A stretch of 64,000 nucleotides of DNA, taken from an uncultured Verrucomicrobiales bacterium (GTDB taxonomy: Bacteria > Verrucomicrobiota > Verrucomicrobiia > Verrucomicrobiales > DEV007). Positions 42,834 through 51,938 of the stretch are shown piece by piece (the stretch's first letter is position 1; every line of letters begins with the position of its first letter). The notes beneath the pieces were generated by a model. The model had not been told where the DNA came from. It was given only the letters and a program-made list of their open reading frames with translations, and made no database searches. The translations under genes were made by a program, and so were the position numbers. The stretch lies in the NCBI GenBank assembly GCA_937891465.1, contig CALAHF010000164.1, forward strand, positions 62,001-126,000. The letters are read 5' to 3'.

Positions 42834-43829
42834 CTAGGATTGCTGAGCGAACTTCTTCGCAAAATACGTCAGAATCATATCGGCTCCGGCACGTTTGATT
42901 CCGGTCAGGGATTCAACCATGATTTTGTCTTCGTCGATCCAACCATCTTTGGCAGCGGATTTAATCATGAGATATTCGCCGCTGACTTGATAGGCGGCGA
43001 TGGGCAAATCGACCTCTTCGCGAATGGCGCGGATGATGTCCAGATAAGGTCCAGCGGGTTTGACCATGAGAACATCGGCCCCTTCGGAAACATCGGCTTC
43101 GGCTTCGCGAAGGGCTTCGCGCCAGTTGGCTGGATCCATCTGATAAGTCTTTTTGTCACCGTCTTTTGGTGCGGAATCGAGCGCTCCGCGAAACGGCCCG
43201 TAGTAGGCGGAGGCATATTTCGCGGTGTAACTCATGATCGAAACATCCTCGAAATCGGCGTCATCGAGGGCATCGCGGATTGCACCGACACGTCCATCCA
43301 TCATGTCGCTCGGGGCAACAATATCGGCTCCAGCTTCAGCATGGCTTCTAGCCTGATCACACAACGCAGCGACCGTTTCGTCGTTGATGATTTTTAGGTC
43401 GCCGGTGGATTCGTCCTTCTGAACAATGCCATCGTGACCATCGGAATTGTAGGGATCGAGCGCGATGTCGGTGATTACGGTGACCTCTGGATACGTCGAC
43501 TTGACCGCGCGGATAGCCCGCTGAACCAATCCATCGGGGTTGACGCATTCATCGCCGTGAGAAGTCTTGAGGTCGTCTTCGATTTTCGGAAAAAAGACGA
43601 CCGCTCTGATCCCGAGAGCAGAAGCTTCACCGACCTCTTTGACCATGCCCTCGAGACTCCAGCGATGACAACCAGGCATGGAGTCAATTGCGTCATCAAC
43701 TTTCGATTCGTGAATGAAAAGTGGCAGAATCAGATCGGCCGGAGTGACGATGGTCTCGCGAACCAATCCTCGAATGGAGGCGGATTTCCGATTTCGACGG
43801 GGGCGACTTGGAAGGTCGAGTTTGCTCAT
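42834..43829 (-). CDS. hemB: Delta-aminolevulinic acid dehydratase (porphobilinogen synthase)
   Basis: HemB joins two 5-aminolevulinates to porphobilinogen in tetrapyrrole synthesis. The product (331 residues from MSKLDLPSRPRR) has both Schiff-base lysines in SYTAKYASAYYGPFR and LMVKPAGPYLDI, and the C-terminal VSGEYLMIKSAA. The metal-binding segment reads DIALDPYNSDGHDG, with Asp where zinc enzymes have Cys, so this is the magnesium-type enzyme without active-site zinc. It is divergent from the lipoprotein gene at 43947. Confidence 0.96.
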   Translation of the reverse strand: MSKLDLPSRPRRNRKSASIRGLVRETIVTPADLILPLFIHESKVDDAIDSMPGCHRWSLEGMVKEVGEASALGIRAVVFFPKIEDDLKTSHGDECVNPDGLVQRAIRAVKSTYPEVTVITDIALDPYNSDGHDGIVQKDESTGDLKIINDETVAALCDQARSHAEAGADIVAPSDMMDGRVGAIRDALDDADFEDVSIMSYTAKYASAYYGPFRGALDSAPKDGDKKTYQMDPANWREALREAEADVSEGADVLMVKPAGPYLDIIRAIREEVDLPIAAYQVSGEYLMIKSAAKDGWIDEDKIMVESLTGIKRAGADMILTYFAKKFAQQS

Positions 43830-43946
43830 ATGAGGCAAGAAACGCTCCAAATCGACCGATGCCACGCTTTTTTCGGCCTAAAAACGGGTTTTCTGCTTTC
43901 GCGAAGGCGCTTTTGTCGCGACATTTCCGCAACACACGAAGCAGGA

Positions 43947-44483
43947 ATGATGGGAAGAAAGAAACAGATTTGTTTTTCGAGCGGGCTGGCTGCAGCGATT
44001 TTGATCGGCGGAGTCGGTTGCATCAGCGACGGCAACTCACCTTCTCCAAAAAAAGGCGGCGGGATTCTTGGCAGCATGTTCGGCAACAACGAAGATGAGG
44101 ACCAATCACTGGCAGAAGCCGAGGCGGCAAAAGAGAAAGAAAAGCCAGCCCCACGAGCGACAGCGACTGAATTTCCGATTGGTTCGGTTCAAACCGTCAT
44201 GGTCGATGAAAAATTCGTGCTCATTCGCTCTTCGAAAGGGCTTACGCTTGAGGCTGGCACCGAGATGATGACCTACGGTTTAAACGGTCGCCCAACGGCG
44301 AAGCTGAGCCTTAGCCCGGAGAAAAAAGGAGCGTTTGTTGTTGCTGATATCGTTCAGGGAAATCCAAAACGCGGGGATCGTGTGATTGCGATGGGAATGG
44401 TCGATCGGAACAGCCGAACGACGCGTGGGTTGGTTCCTGCAAACGGGCTCGGCGGCGACGATGAGATCCAGATTTTGGAATAG
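43947..44483 (+). CDS. Small lipoprotein, unknown function
   Basis: The 178-residue product has a lipoprotein signal (GLAAAILIGGVGC, Cys at about residue 25), a Ser/Pro/Lys/Gly linker, a charged Glu/Lys/Ala-rich segment to about residue 70 and a compact beta domain (VDEKFVLIRSSKGLTLEAGTEM, KGAFVVADIVQGNPKRGDRVIAMG). That domain resembles small SH3/OB-like modules seen in other PVC lipoproteins. An AGGA lies just before the two adjacent ATG codons. I do not recognise the family. Confidence 0.75.
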   Translation: MMGRKKQICFSSGLAAAILIGGVGCISDGNSPSPKKGGGILGSMFGNNEDEDQSLAEAEAAKEKEKPAPRATATEFPIGSVQTVMVDEKFVLIRSSKGLTLEAGTEMMTYGLNGRPTAKLSLSPEKKGAFVVADIVQGNPKRGDRVIAMGMVDRNSRTTRGLVPANGLGGDDEIQILE

Positions 44484-44541
44484 CCTTTTTCTGGCAGGGA
44501 AGTTGCTTGATTTGAAGGCAGATTTTCACTTATACTAAATC

Positions 44542-45042
44542 ATGCCTGAAGAACCACCTAGCGTCCCGCCACCGATGGATGATGATGACGGAAACAATGA
44601 CAAGAACATCGTTGAAAACGCATCAGACGCTGCGTCTGATGCTGTCGATCAAATCAAAGACGCAATAAATGCGCCACCACCTTCGACTGAAGGAGCCGTT
44701 TTGGGTGCAGGAAAACTCAGCGAGACAGACGAAAAAACGATGGGAATGCTGGCCCACCTGCTGGGTGCTTTCACCTTTTTCGTGGGGCCTTTGATTATCT
44801 GGCTGATTAAAAAAGAGGAAAGTCCGTTCTTAAATAGTCAGGGCAAAGAAGCGCTGAATTTCCAAATTCTGATCGCCATTAGTTATGTTGCTGTGACGGT
44901 CGTGAGTTTTGTCCTGCCATGTTTGGCGATTCTCTACCCAGTCGTGGTGATTTTGAATCTCGTCTTTTGCATCCTCGGCTGTCTCGAAGCGAATAAAGGC
45001 ATCGCTTATCGTTACCCTTTCAATCTCCGGTTGATTTCCTGA
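44542..45042 (+). CDS. DUF4870 membrane protein
   Basis: The 166-residue product has an acidic Pro/Asp/Asn-rich N-terminus of about 60 residues, then the DUF4870 (Tic20-like) pattern: SETDEKTMGMLAHLLGAFTFFVGPLIIWLIKKEESPFLNSQGKEALNFQI, followed by two more membrane helices and a short tail. The family sits in the inner membrane and has no assigned activity. It precedes the helicase gene by 22 bases, so read-through is possible. Confidence 0.88.
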   Translation: MPEEPPSVPPPMDDDDGNNDKNIVENASDAASDAVDQIKDAINAPPPSTEGAVLGAGKLSETDEKTMGMLAHLLGAFTFFVGPLIIWLIKKEESPFLNSQGKEALNFQILIAISYVAVTVVSFVLPCLAILYPVVVILNLVFCILGCLEANKGIAYRYPFNLRLIS

Positions 45043-45064
45043 CCTGAGTCGCGGATTTTCGGGC

Positions 45065-47077
45065 ATGATTCAACACAAGGGCCTCATCGGCCTGAATCCC
45101 CCGCAACGTGAGGCCGCTGAAACCATCAGCGGCCCCGTCTTGATTCTCGCTGGCGCGGGAACCGGGAAGACTCGTGTCGTGACAACGCGGATTGCGGGGA
45201 TGATTTACAATGACATCCCTGCCCGCGAAATTCTCGCGGTGACTTTCACGAACAAGGCGGCGACCGAGATGCGCGAACGAGTCGCCACGATGATTTCGCA
45301 AGAAGCCGCCGGCGAAGTCACGATCTGTACGTTCCACAGCCTTTGTGTGCGGATTCTGCGGACCTGCATTGAGCGCCTTGGCTACAAGAAGAATTTTTCG
45401 ATTTACACCCAATCTGATCAGCTCGGCTTGCTGAAAAAAATCATCGTCAGAACGGCGGGCAAAGACGAAAAGCTCGATCCGAAGATGGCGAACATGGAGA
45501 TCAGTGGGGCAAAAAATCGCGGCGAAGTGCCCGGTGATTTTGATGATTCCCTGATTCGGATTGTCTACGAAAATTACCAACGCGATCTGAAGCAGATGAA
45601 CGCGGTCGACTTTGATGACCTGATGCTTCTTGCGGTGCGCGGGCTTGAGGAAAATCCCGACCTCCGCAAATCTTGGCAGCGGCATTTCCGCTATATCATG
45701 GTGGATGAATTTCAGGACACCAATCATCTTCAGATGACGCTACTCCGGCTCATTGTCGGGAAGGAAAGAAACATCTGCGTTGTGGGCGATGACGACCAGT
45801 CGATTTACGGATGGCGCGGGGCGGACATCACCAACATTCTCGATTTCGAACGCTTTTTTAAAGGCCCCAAAATCGTGAAATTGGAGGAAAACTACCGGTC
45901 CACCAATACGATCCTACGACTCGCCAACAGCCTCATTCGCCACAACATCGATCGACGCGAGAAAACTCTGTGGTCGAGCAAAGAAGATGGCGAGCCAACC
46001 AAACTCATTTCCATGCCCGATGCCGAAACCGAGGCAGAATGGATCGTAAACGAGATTCACGACGAACATCGGATGCATGATCGGAGCTACAACGATTTTG
46101 CGATTCTGTTTCGGATGAACGCTCAATCGCGGATTTTTGAAGAGCAGTTTCGAGAATTGGAAATCCCCTACAAACTCATCGGTGGGCAAAGTTTTTATGA
46201 GCGCCGCGAGGTGAAAGACGTCCTCGCTTATCTCAACGTCATCACCAACAACGATGATGATGTCAGCCTCTTGCGAATCATCGCATCCCCTCCCCGCGGT
46301 ATCGGTGGCGGAACGATCGAAGCGGCCACAACGTTTTCGATTGAGCGGCAAAGCTCGGTTTACGATGCCCTGCAGGATATCGAATTTCAAGCATCGCTGC
46401 CAAAACGAGCCCAAAATGCGATCGGCCGCTTTCACGAATTGATTCAGCGATATTCCGAATTCGCCTCCAATCCGAATGCGGACTACGCAGAGATGACCAC
46501 CACGATGCTGAAGGAAATCAACTACGACGAGTACGTTAAGAAGAATTGTAAAACGCCTGACGAAGCCGACATGCGACGAAAAAACGTCCATGAGTTTCTC
46601 GAAGGCATGCATTTCAGCATGAAAAAAAAGAAGAAGCGAGGCCTTCGCGGCTTCCTCGATGGCGTTGCCCTAATGCAGGATCGTGAAGAACGCGGCGACG
46701 AAAAAGAGCAGGGCCACGGCGTTTCATTGATCACGATGCACGCTTCCAAAGGTCTCGAGTTTCCCTGCTGCTTCATTGTCGGAGCCGAGGAAGGAACCCT
46801 GCCACACTCTCGATCTGTCGAAGAAGGAACTCGCGATGAAGAGCGCCGCCTGCTGTATGTGGGGATCACCCGCGCGCAAGAATGCCTGACAATTACCTGG
46901 TGTCACAGTCGCCGAAAATATGGCGATCCCCTTCCTTGCATGCCGAGCTCGTTTTTCAAAGAACTCGATCCTGAAGAGCTCGAAAAAGTCGATTACAAGG
47001 AACTCGCCGACGCACCTGTGGATGAAGATTCCGCGCTCGATTATTTCGCAAGGATGAAGGAAATGCTCTCGCAATAA
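45065..47077 (+). CDS. UvrD/Rep/PcrA-type superfamily 1 DNA helicase
   Basis: The 670-residue product has all UvrD-type helicase motifs. These are the Q-motif region LNPPQREA, motif I LAGAGTGKTRVV, Ia AVTFTNKAATEMRER, II YIMVDEFQDTNHLQ, III VVGDDDQSIYGWRGAD, IV LEENYRSTNTIL, V LITMHASKGLEFPCCFI and VI RRLLYVGITRAQECL. It translocates 3'-to-5' on DNA and may serve in nucleotide-excision or mismatch repair and replication restart. The C-terminal tail is acidic and shorter than in UvrD. Whether it is called Rep, PcrA or UvrD cannot be settled from sequence alone. Confidence 0.93.
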   Translation: MIQHKGLIGLNPPQREAAETISGPVLILAGAGTGKTRVVTTRIAGMIYNDIPAREILAVTFTNKAATEMRERVATMISQEAAGEVTICTFHSLCVRILRTCIERLGYKKNFSIYTQSDQLGLLKKIIVRTAGKDEKLDPKMANMEISGAKNRGEVPGDFDDSLIRIVYENYQRDLKQMNAVDFDDLMLLAVRGLEENPDLRKSWQRHFRYIMVDEFQDTNHLQMTLLRLIVGKERNICVVGDDDQSIYGWRGADITNILDFERFFKGPKIVKLEENYRSTNTILRLANSLIRHNIDRREKTLWSSKEDGEPTKLISMPDAETEAEWIVNEIHDEHRMHDRSYNDFAILFRMNAQSRIFEEQFRELEIPYKLIGGQSFYERREVKDVLAYLNVITNNDDDVSLLRIIASPPRGIGGGTIEAATTFSIERQSSVYDALQDIEFQASLPKRAQNAIGRFHELIQRYSEFASNPNADYAEMTTTMLKEINYDEYVKKNCKTPDEADMRRKNVHEFLEGMHFSMKKKKKRGLRGFLDGVALMQDREERGDEKEQGHGVSLITMHASKGLEFPCCFIVGAEEGTLPHSRSVEEGTRDEERRLLYVGITRAQECLTITWCHSRRKYGDPLPCMPSSFFKELDPEELEKVDYKELADAPVDEDSALDYFARMKEMLSQ

Positions 47078-47095
47078 AGAAGATCTGCAGTGAAA

Positions 47096-47410
47096 TCAGC
47101 GAACCCGCACCGCTGGCTTTCGCACGATCGTTGACGGCGTGCTCAGGTCTTTCTGATATCGATACCCGAGCCGGACAACCTCCACAATTCGCGCACTCCT
47201 TTGAATGGTTGATCCATCTGAATCGACAATGTCGATCAACTTGCGCGCTAGGGAATCCAACACCGTTCCCTTTTCCAACGCATACGCTTCAATCGAGTTA
47301 TTTTGTAGCAACCGGATCAGATCATTCCGAAAATGCTTCAGCTGCCGAAGCAACGCCTCGTCCTCGCCTTTTTCCAAACGCGAGGCAATTAGATCATCAA
47401 GATCTATCAA
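47096..47410 (-). CDS. Small helical protein, unknown function
   Basis: The product is about 104 residues, highly charged and helical (SRLEKGEDEALLRQLKHFRNDLIRLLQ), with no motif I recognise. It overlaps the end of the small membrane-protein gene upstream by 14 bases and probably starts at TTG, so translational coupling is likely and the exact start is uncertain. The two would form a two-gene unit. Confidence 0.55.
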   Translation of the reverse strand: MIDLDDLIASRLEKGEDEALLRQLKHFRNDLIRLLQNNSIEAYALEKGTVLDSLARKLIDIVDSDGSTIQRSARIVEVVRLGYRYQKDLSTPSTIVRKPAVRVR

Positions 47411-47585
47411 TCCGTTTGATAATCGCTTTTCCGATTTTGATGTCCGTACTTTGCTGCTCAGGATTCTGAACCGGAATTTTTCGCTTCAAAATTGTCATCA
47501 CTGCAATCAAGAGCAATGCGACAAGAACCGACGCGATAGCAACGATTCCCCAAAATGCGATGTCTTGTATCAAAGTGTCTTCCAT
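47397..47585 (-). CDS. Small single-span membrane protein
   Basis: The 62-residue product has one transmembrane helix (about residues 10-32, FWGIVAIASVLVALLLIAVMTIL) followed by a basic stop-transfer segment (KRKI) and a polar cytoplasmic tail. There is no signal cleavage site. AT-rich DNA upstream (47590-47670) may hold its promoter. Function is unknown; the next gene overlaps its 3' end. Confidence 0.6.
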   Translation of the reverse strand: MEDTLIQDIAFWGIVAIASVLVALLLIAVMTILKRKIPVQNPEQQSTDIKIGKAIIKRIDRS

Positions 47586-47684
47586 ATAGAAAAATCGAGA
47601 TAAATTCTCATATCACAAAATTATTATAATTACGATAGTTAAAATTTCTATTTTTATCGAAATTTAATCCTATTCAGCGAATTA

Positions 47685-47700
47685 TTCTCGTATTCGAGAA
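47685..47700 (-). terminator. Possible terminator hairpin downstream of the second sulfatase
   Basis: On the minus strand TTCTCG-AATA-CGAGAA forms a 6-bp stem followed by TAATT, 36 bases after the sulfatase stop. The T-run is poor, so this is tentative. Confidence 0.3.
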
Positions 47701-47735
47701 CGAGCCGCAATCAAAACTATGATTCGATTCGAAGA

Positions 47736-49172
47736 TCATTTCTTCTTCCGCGTTACTGGAGGAGCTTTGGCTTTTTTGATCGAACTCTGATACTCGGGAC
47801 GGTTTTCGAATTCATCAAAGTATGGCTTGTAGCCTTCGATCTCCGTCCAGAAAATGCGCGGCGGCTGATTCGAATCCACCTCGCCACTTTCGTAATCTTT
47901 TCCAGCAATGCTTTCCTCTGCCGATTCGGTCCACTTCTGATAGGCAGCCATCAACCGCTTTTTATCTTCCGGAAATTTTTCAGAAACATCTGTTTTCTCA
48001 CTATGCTCCGCTTCGAGATCAAACATTTCGAATTCCCCCTTTTCGATGTCCTGAGTGACCACTTTCAAATGGTTGTCGATTAGTGCTCCGCGATTGTCGT
48101 GGCGAATCGGGATTGGCTTATCTCGCTTCGCAATTTCCTCCGTAAAATTCGGCTTCAAACTGATACCATCGATCACGTGTGGCATCACTTTCTTTGAATC
48201 CAGCCCCACCACGTCTGCCAAGGTTGGAAAAATATCGAGCGTTGATCCGGGGAATTTCGTGATCTGCGGCTTCACTTGTCCGGGCCATTCGATAATGGCC
48301 GGCACGCGAATTCCGCCTTCATAAACCGAGTTTTTGAATCCCCGAAGACCGCCCACCGTTTCGGGAGTGATCTTGGGAAGCCCGCCGTTATCGCTGCAAA
48401 ACCAGACCAGTGTGTCTTTTTCGATTCCCAAATCTCGCAGGCCTTTTCGCATCGTGCCAATACTACGATCCATCGCGACCAGTTCGCCGTATTGATTTTT
48501 TGAATCTTTGTTTAAGTCGGGAAAATGCGCCGCGTCTTCTTCCAGTGCCCGGAACGGACTGTGCGGCGTACCATACCAAATCACCGACAACGATGGCTTT
48601 TTCGCCTTCGCTTGCTGGCCGATAAACTTCAATGCCTCCGCCACGACCACTTCCGAAGAATCGCCTTTGAATTCTTCAAACTCACCATTCCGCGACATAA
48701 TGGGATCCAGATCGAAGAAATTCGTGACCGTCAGCCATGTCTCAAAACCAAACGCGCCCGGGCTGTGAGTATCATCCCCCAACACAGGAACTCCGGGCCC
48801 GCGCAATCCGTTGAGGTGCCACTTCCCAAAATGTCCCGTCGCATAACCCGCTCCTTTCAAAGCCTGGGCGACCGTTTTTTCCTGAAGCCGCAAAGGATAG
48901 CCGTGATTAAAAACTCCGGTCCGATCATTGGATCGTCCCGTCAGCACCGTTGCCCGTGTCGGCGAGCAATTCGAAGCGCCTGCATAGAACCGATCAAACC
49001 GGAGCCCAATCGCCGCCATTGCATCGAGGTTCGGCGTTTTTAGAACCGGATGATCATAATATCCCGTTTGCCCCCAGCCCATGTCGTCGGCCATGATCAA
49101 AACGATATTCGGCTGATCGGCCGAAGCGGACAGCGAGAATGAAGCGACGAGAAGTAAGAAGAGTTTTTTCAT
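47736..49172 (-). CDS. Secreted sulfatase, arylsulfatase/GALNS-like
   Basis: The product (478 residues from the ATG) has a signal peptide (LFLLLVASFSLSASA), the metal site NIVLIMADDMGWGQTGYYDHP and the standard formylglycine motif CSPTRATVLTGRSNDRTG (Cys about residue 69). Further motifs are GHFGKWHLNGLRG, VWFCSDNGGLPK and GGLRGFKNSVYEGGIRVPAIIEWPG. This is the N-acetylgalactosamine-6-sulfatase/arylsulfatase A group. It cleaves sulfate esters outside the cytoplasm. The C-terminal 35 residues are Lys/Pro-rich. A GTG two codons upstream lies in a palindromic repeat; the ATG is preferred. The sulfatase-maturing enzyme is not in the window. Confidence 0.93.
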   Translation of the reverse strand: MKKLFLLLVASFSLSASADQPNIVLIMADDMGWGQTGYYDHPVLKTPNLDAMAAIGLRFDRFYAGASNCSPTRATVLTGRSNDRTGVFNHGYPLRLQEKTVAQALKGAGYATGHFGKWHLNGLRGPGVPVLGDDTHSPGAFGFETWLTVTNFFDLDPIMSRNGEFEEFKGDSSEVVVAEALKFIGQQAKAKKPSLSVIWYGTPHSPFRALEEDAAHFPDLNKDSKNQYGELVAMDRSIGTMRKGLRDLGIEKDTLVWFCSDNGGLPKITPETVGGLRGFKNSVYEGGIRVPAIIEWPGQVKPQITKFPGSTLDIFPTLADVVGLDSKKVMPHVIDGISLKPNFTEEIAKRDKPIPIRHDNRGALIDNHLKVVTQDIEKGEFEMFDLEAEHSEKTDVSEKFPEDKKRLMAAYQKWTESAEESIAGKDYESGEVDSNQPPRIFWTEIEGYKPYFDEFENRPEYQSSIKKAKAPPVTRKKK

Positions 49173-49223
49173 TTTCACGAACAGACAGGGTTAGTTCAAC
49201 GAACGTATACGGTTGGATCGTAG
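49173..49223. repeat. Dispersed palindromic repeat, short form (copy 10)
   Basis: The left arm is TTTCACGAACAGACAGGG, the centre GTTCAACGAAC and the right end GGTTGGATCGTAG. It abuts the ATG of the minus-strand sulfatase (TTCGTGAAA then ATG) and would be its mRNA leader. Confidence 0.8.
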
Positions 49224-49244
49224 CACGTTGCTTTCGACGTGAAA

Positions 49245-50138
49245 TCACACAGTTGTGTCGCGCCCCGCCTTCAGAAGCTCGATCAATTCGCGCATTGCTG
49301 GAGTGATTGCTTTGGCGCGCCTTCGAATCACGCCGAGCGGCCGCCACATGTCACGGCCTTCCAAAATCACCTGACACAACTTGCCGGCGGCGACTTCGTT
49401 TTTGACCGATTCCGAAGGCACGATCGAAATAGCGTTCTCGATTTCGACTCCGCGTTTCACCGTTTCGATATTGTCGAATTCGACCACTTCTTTCACAGAA
49501 ATCGACGCTTTCGCGAACATTTCATCAATCGCTTTTCGAGTCGGTAAATCGGGCTCAAATGAAATGAATCGCTCGCCATCAATTGCGCTGAGCGGCGCCT
49601 TCTTCTTTTTCGCAAAGGGATGACCTGGAGGGCAAATCAACACGAGTCGATCTTTCCAGACCGGCTCCACTTCGATTCCTTTGCGCTGCTGCGGATACGC
49701 CACCAGCCCCAAGTCGGCCTTTGCTTCGAGAACATCGGCATAAACCTGATTGGCCCGCCGATAGTTGATGTGAAGATCAACTTCGGGAAATAGTTTGCGA
49801 AACTTATCGAGAAACGGAGGCAGCTCGTGAAAGCCGATGCTGTAAACCGTGGCCACGTTCAGCGTTCCAGCGACGACGTCGCGCATTTCTTCCAGCTGCG
49901 TTCCGATTTCATTCCATGCGTCGAGGATCACCCGCGCAGCTTTGAGAAATACTTCACCTTCCGGCGTCACTGAAAAATTCCGCCGACCGCGCTCGACGAG
50001 CAGTACGTCGTAGTAATTCTCAAGCGTTTTGATCTGCTGACTGACCGCGCTTTGGGTCACTCCATTTCGCTCTGCTGCCGCAGAAAAGCTGGAGGCTTCA
50101 ACCAAATCACAGAACACTTTAAAGGATTCAACGTGCAT
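49245..50138 (-). CDS. LysR-family transcriptional regulator
   Basis: The 297-residue product has the N-terminal winged HTH (FKVFCDLVEASSFSAAAERNGVTQSAVSQQIKTLENYYDVLLVER) and a periplasmic-binding-like effector domain (LNVATVYSIGFHELPPFLDKFRKLFPEVDLHINYRR). It resembles the CysL/CysB-like branch, which responds to sulfur or nitrogen metabolites. It is on the same strand as and just upstream of the second sulfatase gene, with a palindromic repeat between them, so a link to sulfate ester use is plausible but unproven. The start codon is ATG with the normal short N-terminus. Confidence 0.93.
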   Translation of the reverse strand: MHVESFKVFCDLVEASSFSAAAERNGVTQSAVSQQIKTLENYYDVLLVERGRRNFSVTPEGEVFLKAARVILDAWNEIGTQLEEMRDVVAGTLNVATVYSIGFHELPPFLDKFRKLFPEVDLHINYRRANQVYADVLEAKADLGLVAYPQQRKGIEVEPVWKDRLVLICPPGHPFAKKKKAPLSAIDGERFISFEPDLPTRKAIDEMFAKASISVKEVVEFDNIETVKRGVEIENAISIVPSESVKNEVAAGKLCQVILEGRDMWRPLGVIRRRAKAITPAMRELIELLKAGRDTTV

Positions 50139-50192
50139 AAATTTCAGCCCAGAATAAGCGGAGCTAATTTTTTATGCAAGTTGGCACTCAAA

Positions 50193-50930
50193 TCACTCGG
50201 CTTCCGGCGGACTGATTTTCTCAACGACAATTCCGACCGGTCGAAAAACATAATCCTCAGAATTGGTGTCGATCCATTCCGGCTCCGCTTTTTTGTGCAT
50301 CCAATAATTCAGGCCCACGGCGACAAGGGTGGCGAAAAAGAAGTGCGATATAAAAATGTAAAATCCCACCAGAATTTTGCAGCGGTAAATTGCTGATACA
50401 AAAACAGAAACAGCGAGAACTGAAACCAAACCACCGGCCGTGAGCAGTGCTTTTACATTTCCAGGAGATTGCGCTGCGAACTTAAAATAGCAGAAAATCA
50501 GAATGACAGCGACGATCCAGCCGCCGAAGAATCCTAGAATTGCTTTGAATGGACTCCACCTTTTCGTAAAAACCAAACCTGCGAGCCAGAATCCGACGAG
50601 AAATAAAATCGAAGGAACGGACAGGCACAGCAGCAACATGCTCGATTGTTCTTTCGAGGATTTTTCAGGAAAACTCTGGTGAAAGACGTTAGAAAATAAA
50701 ATCTTTTTCCGCGCCGCGTAATCAAGATCGGACGTCGGGACCTGTGCCTCGCCCGCTGCTTCACTTTTGATCGTGACGATCTTTTGATCGAAATCGAACG
50801 CCACCAATTCGCCGGTCACGATCTGTCCGCTGCGTGTTTTCCATTCGGTTTCAGCCTGTGCAGAACTACATGACAGGAAACAAACTACGACGATCACCAG
50901 CACAAAAATACAGCGAAAATCAGTCTTCAT
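50193..50930 (-). CDS. SHD1-like domain membrane protein, unknown function
   Basis: The product (245 residues from MKTDFRC) has a signal segment (FVLVIVVVCFLSCSSAQA), then an SHD1-like beta module (WKTRSGQIVTGELVAFDFDQKIVTIKS), which is common in exported proteins of Planctomycetes and Verrucomicrobia. About four membrane helices follow (residues 98-122, 128-148, 160-180, 187-208). No catalytic motif is seen. Its start overlaps the end of gpsA by 11 bases, so it is the last gene of the plsY-gpsA operon and may be expressed with phospholipid synthesis. Confidence 0.75.
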   Translation of the reverse strand: MKTDFRCIFVLVIVVVCFLSCSSAQAETEWKTRSGQIVTGELVAFDFDQKIVTIKSEAAGEAQVPTSDLDYAARKKILFSNVFHQSFPEKSSKEQSSMLLLCLSVPSILFLVGFWLAGLVFTKRWSPFKAILGFFGGWIVAVILIFCYFKFAAQSPGNVKALLTAGGLVSVLAVSVFVSAIYRCKILVGFYIFISHFFFATLVAVGLNYWMHKKAEPEWIDTNSEDYVFRPVGIVVEKISPPEAE

Positions 50931-51921
50931 CTTCAGCGCGGAGATCACGATTCAGAAGAGATTCGAGAGCTTCGGTAGTTGATTTGTTTTCGAAAAGCAC
51001 TGCGTAGACTTCGTCAATCAGCGGGGTCCGAACATTGAGTTTTCGTGCCATCTCAAACGCATTTTTCGCATTGGGAACGCCTTCGGCAACCTGGGTCACC
51101 GTAGCGATGGCTTCATCGAGCGTTTTTCCTTCACCCAGCAAACGACCAAACCGGTTGTTGCGGCTGTGGACGCTGTAGCAGGTCACGATCAAATCTCCAA
51201 TGCCGCTCAGACCACGAAAAGTCTCCGGCTTTCCGCCAAGAGCGGTTCCCAGACGAGTCATCTCAGCAAGTCCGCGAGTGACCATGGCGGCCTTTGTATT
51301 ATCACCGAGGCCAAGGCCGTCAATAATTCCTGCGGCAATGGCAAACACGTTTTTCACCGTGCTGCCCAGCTCGATTCCCACCACGTCCTCGCTCGTGTAG
51401 GTGCGAAACCACGGCAGCGTGAAGACTTCCTGAACCCGCTCTGCAACGGCGACATCGGCGCATCCGATAACCGCAGCTGTTGCCATTCGGTTTGCGACTT
51501 CCTCAGCGTGACTCGGGCCTGAAAGCACTGCGATCGGATTATTAGGGAAAATTTCTTCGATCAATTGGTGCATCAACTTTCCAGTCGAAGGATCGATTCC
51601 CTTCGTGCACGTCAGTAACAGTGTGCTTTCGGGAATTCCCGCAGCAGCCACATCTTTCAAAACGATTCGGGCAACTTGAGACGGCACCACCATCAATATC
51701 AGCGGCTTATCGATGACATCACCGATATCAACCGAGCCCTTGACGTTCGTTGGCAAATCGACATCCGGAAGGTATTTGGAGTTCCGGTGATTCGTATTCA
51801 AATCCTCGGCCACCTTCGGTTCATTACCATAGGTCGTGACTTCGAGACCGCGATCGGCCATGGCGAGCGAGAGGGCTGTCCCCCAGCTACCCGCTCCTAA
51901 AACTGCTGCTTTTTCAATCAT
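50920..51921 (-). CDS. gpsA: Glycerol-3-phosphate dehydrogenase [NAD(P)+]
   Basis: GpsA reduces dihydroxyacetone phosphate to sn-glycerol 3-phosphate, the backbone of phospholipids. The 333-residue product has the Rossmann motif AAVLGAGSWGTALSLAMADRG, the segment LLTCTKGIDPSTGKLM, IAVLSGPSHAEEVA, the catalytic-Lys region ELGSTVKNVFAIAAGIIDGLGLGDNTKAAMVTRG and SGIGDLIVTCYS. It follows plsY by 17 bases, so the first two steps of phosphatidic acid synthesis are co-expressed. Confidence 0.97.
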   Translation of the reverse strand: MIEKAAVLGAGSWGTALSLAMADRGLEVTTYGNEPKVAEDLNTNHRNSKYLPDVDLPTNVKGSVDIGDVIDKPLILMVVPSQVARIVLKDVAAAGIPESTLLLTCTKGIDPSTGKLMHQLIEEIFPNNPIAVLSGPSHAEEVANRMATAAVIGCADVAVAERVQEVFTLPWFRTYTSEDVVGIELGSTVKNVFAIAAGIIDGLGLGDNTKAAMVTRGLAEMTRLGTALGGKPETFRGLSGIGDLIVTCYSVHSRNNRFGRLLGEGKTLDEAIATVTQVAEGVPNAKNAFEMARKLNVRTPLIDEVYAVLFENKSTTEALESLLNRDLRAEDED

Positions 51922-51938
51922 ACAAATTTCACTGAAAA

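Noticed and set aside
45020-45727. Minus-strand frame (235 codons) opposite the UvrD-type helicase.
   Set aside because: It mirrors the conserved helicase motifs on the other strand and has no independent support.
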